Origin: Basidiobolus ranarum
Taxonomy: Eukaryota; Basidiobolomycota; Basidiobolomycetes; Basidiobolales
Direction: 5' to 3'
DNA length: 23,410 bases
Assembly (NCBI GenBank): GCA_040143965.1
Contig: JASJQH010007042.1
Span: 1 to 23,410, forward strand
Both the position numbers and the translations under genes were made by a program. Position 1 is the stretch's first letter, and every line of letters begins with the position of its first letter. Below the pieces are notes generated by a model. The model saw only the letters and a list, made by a program, of their open reading frames with translations. It ran no database searches and was not told the DNA's origin. This document shows, piece by piece, positions 20,201 to 23,410 of the stretch.

Positions 20201-22122
20201 GGGAATCATCTCAATATTCTTCAGCATATACTCTGGTAAGATATGAGAACTTCCTGTGGGAATTAGCACATTAAAAGTGGTTCCAACCGACTCTTCTGAC
20301 TCTACGTTGATAACCCCCGAATGAAATTGAACCAACTCCTTGACAAGGGCGAGTCCTATGCCAGTGCCCTCGTAAGAACGCGCCTCTGCACTCCTTACAC
20401 AATAAAAACGATTGAATAGATATTTGATGTCTTCTTTAGAAATACCTATTCCAGTATCTACCACTGACAAGTGAATGGCTTCCACGGCTTGGCCATTCGG
20501 TAATTCAAGGACACCGGGATGTAACCCAACAGTAACTGCACCGCTTTTAGTAAATTTGAAGGCGTTTGAAACCAGATTGAGGATTATCTTCTCCCACATA
20601 TCTTGATCAACGTACACAGGTAATTCAGTGATAATATTTGGAATCTCCAAAACAAAGTCCACTTGTAGAGTTTCTGCAGTCGATTCAAAAGAAGCCACCA
20701 ATTCACGAGTAAATTGGGAAATATGAGTTTGTTGAAAAGAAGCCATGCTCTTTCCTGCCTCGATTTTACTGAACTCAAGAAGAGTATTGACTAGTTTAAG
20801 TAAACGTTTAGAATTCCTTTGAACCATCAATATATCTCTTCTAACTTTCGAGGAAAGCGTTTTGTCAAGTAATACCTGCTCCAAGGGACTAAGGATTAAT
20901 GTCAAAGGGGTTCGAAGTTCATGAGATATATTTTGGAAAAATGCAGTCTTGGAACTATTTAACTCTGCCAATCTTTCACTTTGATTCCTTTCCTCTTCGT
21001 AAGTGATCCCCGATTTAATTGCTGTGGTAACGTATGCGGCAAGGTGAGAAAAGAAATCTTGATACTCCTCATCAAGAAGCCGGGAAGGATGCAATCCACA
21101 TACCATCACTGCTGGAAAATGCTCCTCTGTTCCTCGAGAAATAAAAAGTGGAAGAAATACCGCCCTTGTATTGTCAGGGAGTCTGGTAAGCTCAGCCTCT
21201 CTGGAAGTAGCAACCTTCGTGACTGGCCAGTAATCTGGACACGCATCCGGGTGATCTGGGATATTTGCTAAATCTAAGGGGATGCAAGGATTCATCACAC
21301 AATAGCTAGCATTCTCGCCAAAACTACTTGCAACTAGGTTCATGGTACCATTAGATTGATCGGGATAGAATATCATCGACCAAGGTACATCAGCATCATT
21401 CTTTTTGAGTGCGGCTGTAACTAAATAGCAAGCCTCTAGGTGGCTTTGAGCTGAACGAGTGAGTTTACCAACTTCATTTAATGCATTCAGCTGTCTTTGG
21501 CCGATAAATTGTTGAGTCTGCTCATATGTTGTATTCAGTACACCAGCCACTTTTCCATTAGGATCAAAAATAGGTGAAAGTGAGAATCGAAACCAAGTTT
21601 CCTCTTCATAACCAGCTCGCTGTAATAATAGGAGATAATTCTCTAAATAGGTAGCTTCTCCAGTTTTAACGGTTCTTTGAATCATTGGCTCTATCAGATG
21701 CCAGATTTCGGCCCATACTTTATGTCCAGGCTCTCCGAAGGCTTGTGTAAAAAAGTTACTAAACATTCAAATTTGAAAGGAGAAATAATGCCACTACCTT
21801 CGGGGTGCTTGTTCCCTAGTATCTGCGACCAAGCTTGGTTGTACACCAGCACATTGTCGTCACCATAGTATACAGCCATTGGGAATGGAGAGTGAAGAAT
21901 AAGGCTAAGAATCCATCTAAAACTTTCCGTCCAAGTTTCTTTTGGACCTAGAGAAGTTTTGGACCAATCCTTTAGCTCAACCAATTCAGAAACGGTAAGT
22001 TCGGAACTGTGCACCTGAGGAATATATTTCTCCACGTTGTTTTTATTGAACTTTAGGAAAGTCATATTGTTTGAAAAACTATACTCCTCTGAAGTATATT
22101 TAGAGGGTAAATTTTTCAACAT
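17231..22122 (-). CDS. Dual hybrid histidine kinase (two kinase cores, two receivers)
   Basis: This is a stress or environment sensor that would pass phosphate through His-Asp relays to an Hpt protein and downstream regulators. Four exons, 21798-22122, 19891-21741, 19017-19829 and 17231-18954, with introns of 56, 61 and 62 bp, give 1570 residues. In order: PAS-like domain (about 75-200); GAF-like region (200-360); first kinase with HELRTPL (H382), NLVSNAFKF, DTGIGI (537) and GTGIGLAL; receiver 1 (about 678-800) with ADD, phosphoacceptor D726 in LTDVMMP and K778; GAF-like region (about 820-965); second kinase with HEIRTPLNAI (H996), NLLSNAFKF, DTGIGI and GVGLGLAI; a degenerate receiver-like segment (about 1238-1365); a Ser/Thr-rich linker; receiver 2 (about 1445-1570) with VED, D1498 in LMDCAMP and AKP. 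There are no membrane segments, so it is probably cytosolic. The ATG at 22120-22122 is the first after an in-frame stop. Dual hybrid kinases are known from early-diverging fungi and basidiomycetes. Confidence 0.95.
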
Positions 22123-22130
22123 TGACGTCA
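22123..22130. promoter_or_regulatory. Perfect CRE palindrome TGACGTCA at the kinase start codon
   Basis: The eight-base ATF/CREB consensus lies directly against the kinase ATG. bZIP factors of the Atf1 type bind this site in fungal stress responses. The place is unusual for a promoter element, since it must lie in the transcribed leader, so it may be chance. Confidence 0.3.
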
Positions 22131-23299
22131 AAAAAAGTAGAGAACTTTAACTGTAAATTGGTTATGTATTTTACGAAATAAAGTAGTTTCTCTAATATAA
22201 ACTGCTGCTCTGTCGTAACAGAAGGTTTTACTATTTGAAAGGTTCTCACTATGAAAGGGAAATTGTTAAAGACAAATCGGTTACAAATATAATGGAAAAA
22301 AGGGAGTGCCAGCAACAATTGAAGAGGAAACAGAGATGATATAAAGAGATCGCTGATCTTCGGAGCATTGAAGTGATCAAATTTAGGAATGGGGAGGGAG
22401 TTGATGTTAACATGTGGTAATGAATAGGCGGTAACAACATTTCAGCGCGGGTAGCATACACCTGGTAACAATGATAATGAGCATGAATAACACGAATAGC
22501 ACGAATAATCTAGGAAGGCCTGGGTTATTACAATCCTAACACCAGCTTGATTTGAGCAGCCACCATCTGTACCAAATTAAAACTGAACTTCGATTCGAAT
22601 AAAGATGAATATAAACTCCATACGATCGAAGATGAGTAGACAGAATCTCTTGTTGCAATTAGGGTTAGGGTTAACCAATTCAAGCTTAGTAAAGGTAGGA
22701 CCAACACTGAAATCTTGATATGCGCAAAAACACAACAATAAGCCTTAGGGTTAGCCTATATAATATATATATAATCTACACTAACAATAAATTAGTAATA
22801 TAAAATCACATTATACGGTACGGTAACAACAATGTCAAATAGAAATCAATGAGCCCTTCTGAGTCTAGTCCGTCCTACACTACCTCCGCTAGGCCAAAAT
22901 GTGATTTGTGACACTATGGATAACGTAAGCAAGACACGTGTGAAAGTGACTTTATAGATCGCCCATCCCGATATAGACAAGGTAATTTACATCGAAATCA
23001 GCATCAGCCACTAGTATTTTCACTTCTCTTCATTAGAGTACGATTTAGTTTGATTAGTATGGCAACTTCGAATACCTGCCTGTCTCTTAACATAGTTAGC
23101 TCACCCCTTTCTTCTCAACCATGTTTTACCTCAAGCTATGGGGGAAGGTAAGTTGCCGATGGTTACCTTGGATTATCGTACATAACAACATACCTACACA
23201 GACGACGATTTCGATTTCGATTACAGATTTCTTGGATTGTACTACAATATACTACCATTTAGTAGAATGTCCAAGTATCCCATTTAACTACCATTTATC
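22131..23299. other. 5' flank of the histidine kinase gene
   Basis: It presumably holds the kinase promoter, and continues to the right-edge repeat. It includes a short telomere-type run at 22659-22673 and an AT-only stretch near 22759-22773. Open frames here are 72 codons or fewer without motifs. No further gene was recognised. Confidence 0.5.
22659..22673 (+). repeat. Short interstitial telomere-type run (TTAGGG)2.5
   Basis: The sequence TTAGGGTTAGGGTTA is two and a half perfect units of the fungal telomere repeat, with one more isolated TTAGGGTTA at 22744-22752. This is too short to be a telomere. It could be a binding site for a Tbf1/TRF-type Myb protein in the kinase promoter region, or chance. 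Confidence 0.6.
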
Positions 23300-23410
23300 A
23301 GAATATCCCTTTGTTATTGGAATATAAGATAGAATATCCCTTTGTTATTGGAATATAAGATAGAATATCCCTTTGTTATTGGAATGTAAGTTAAAATATC
23401 TCTTCACTGT
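23300..23410. repeat. 31-bp tandem repeat, at least 3.5 copies, running off the right edge
   Basis: Units at 23300-23330 and 23331-23361 are identical. The unit at 23362-23392 differs at two bases, and a diverged partial copy fills 23393-23410. Each unit begins AGAATATCCCTTTGTTATTG. The period is not a multiple of three, so this is not a protein repeat. It is a minisatellite of recent origin whose full length lies outside the window. Confidence 0.92.

Noticed and set aside
1-23410. Transposons, viral relics, tRNA or CRISPR
   Set aside because: No transposase, reverse transcriptase or integrase motifs, terminal repeats, tRNA box pairs or spaced direct repeats were seen on either strand.

Overview
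The window is eukaryotic nuclear DNA from a fungus. It has many 51-116 bp GT-AG introns, AT-rich intergenic DNA, a hybrid histidine kinase with two kinase cores, and short TTAGGG telomere-type runs. Together with a full-length FANCD2, which yeasts lack, this best fits an early-diverging fungus, probably Mucoromycota. The species cannot be named from the sequence alone. All exon models below were built by hand from splice consensus, reading frame and remembered family alignments, not from transcripts.

Layout, left to right. 1-1026 (+): 3' part of an intronless multicopper oxidase that runs off the left edge. 1833-3998 (+): a 12-exon TBC-domain Rab GTPase-activating protein of the Gyp1/TBC1D22 type. 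4578-5285 (-): the nuclear-transport GTPase Ran, convergent with the TBC gene. 6358-12102 (-): a 24-exon FANCD2 gene (about 1441 residues) that keeps the lysine equivalent to the human monoubiquitination site. 13143-14664 (-): a seven-transmembrane protein with a C-terminal RGS domain. 17231-22122 (-): a 1570-residue dual hybrid histidine kinase. The right edge enters a 31-bp tandem repeat.

The genes do not form a pathway. Housekeeping trafficking (TBC GAP, Ran), DNA crosslink repair (FANCD2) and environmental sensing (7TM-RGS, histidine kinase) lie side by side, as is usual in fungi. The most notable items are: the FANCD2 gene; the histidine kinase, which has two complete kinase-receiver modules, a third degenerate receiver-like segment, and introns placed at two phosphotransfer residues; the 7TM-RGS fusion; and a run of very small first coding exons in four of the five genes whose start is visible. 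I saw no convincing transposon, viral relic, tRNA, rRNA or CRISPR.
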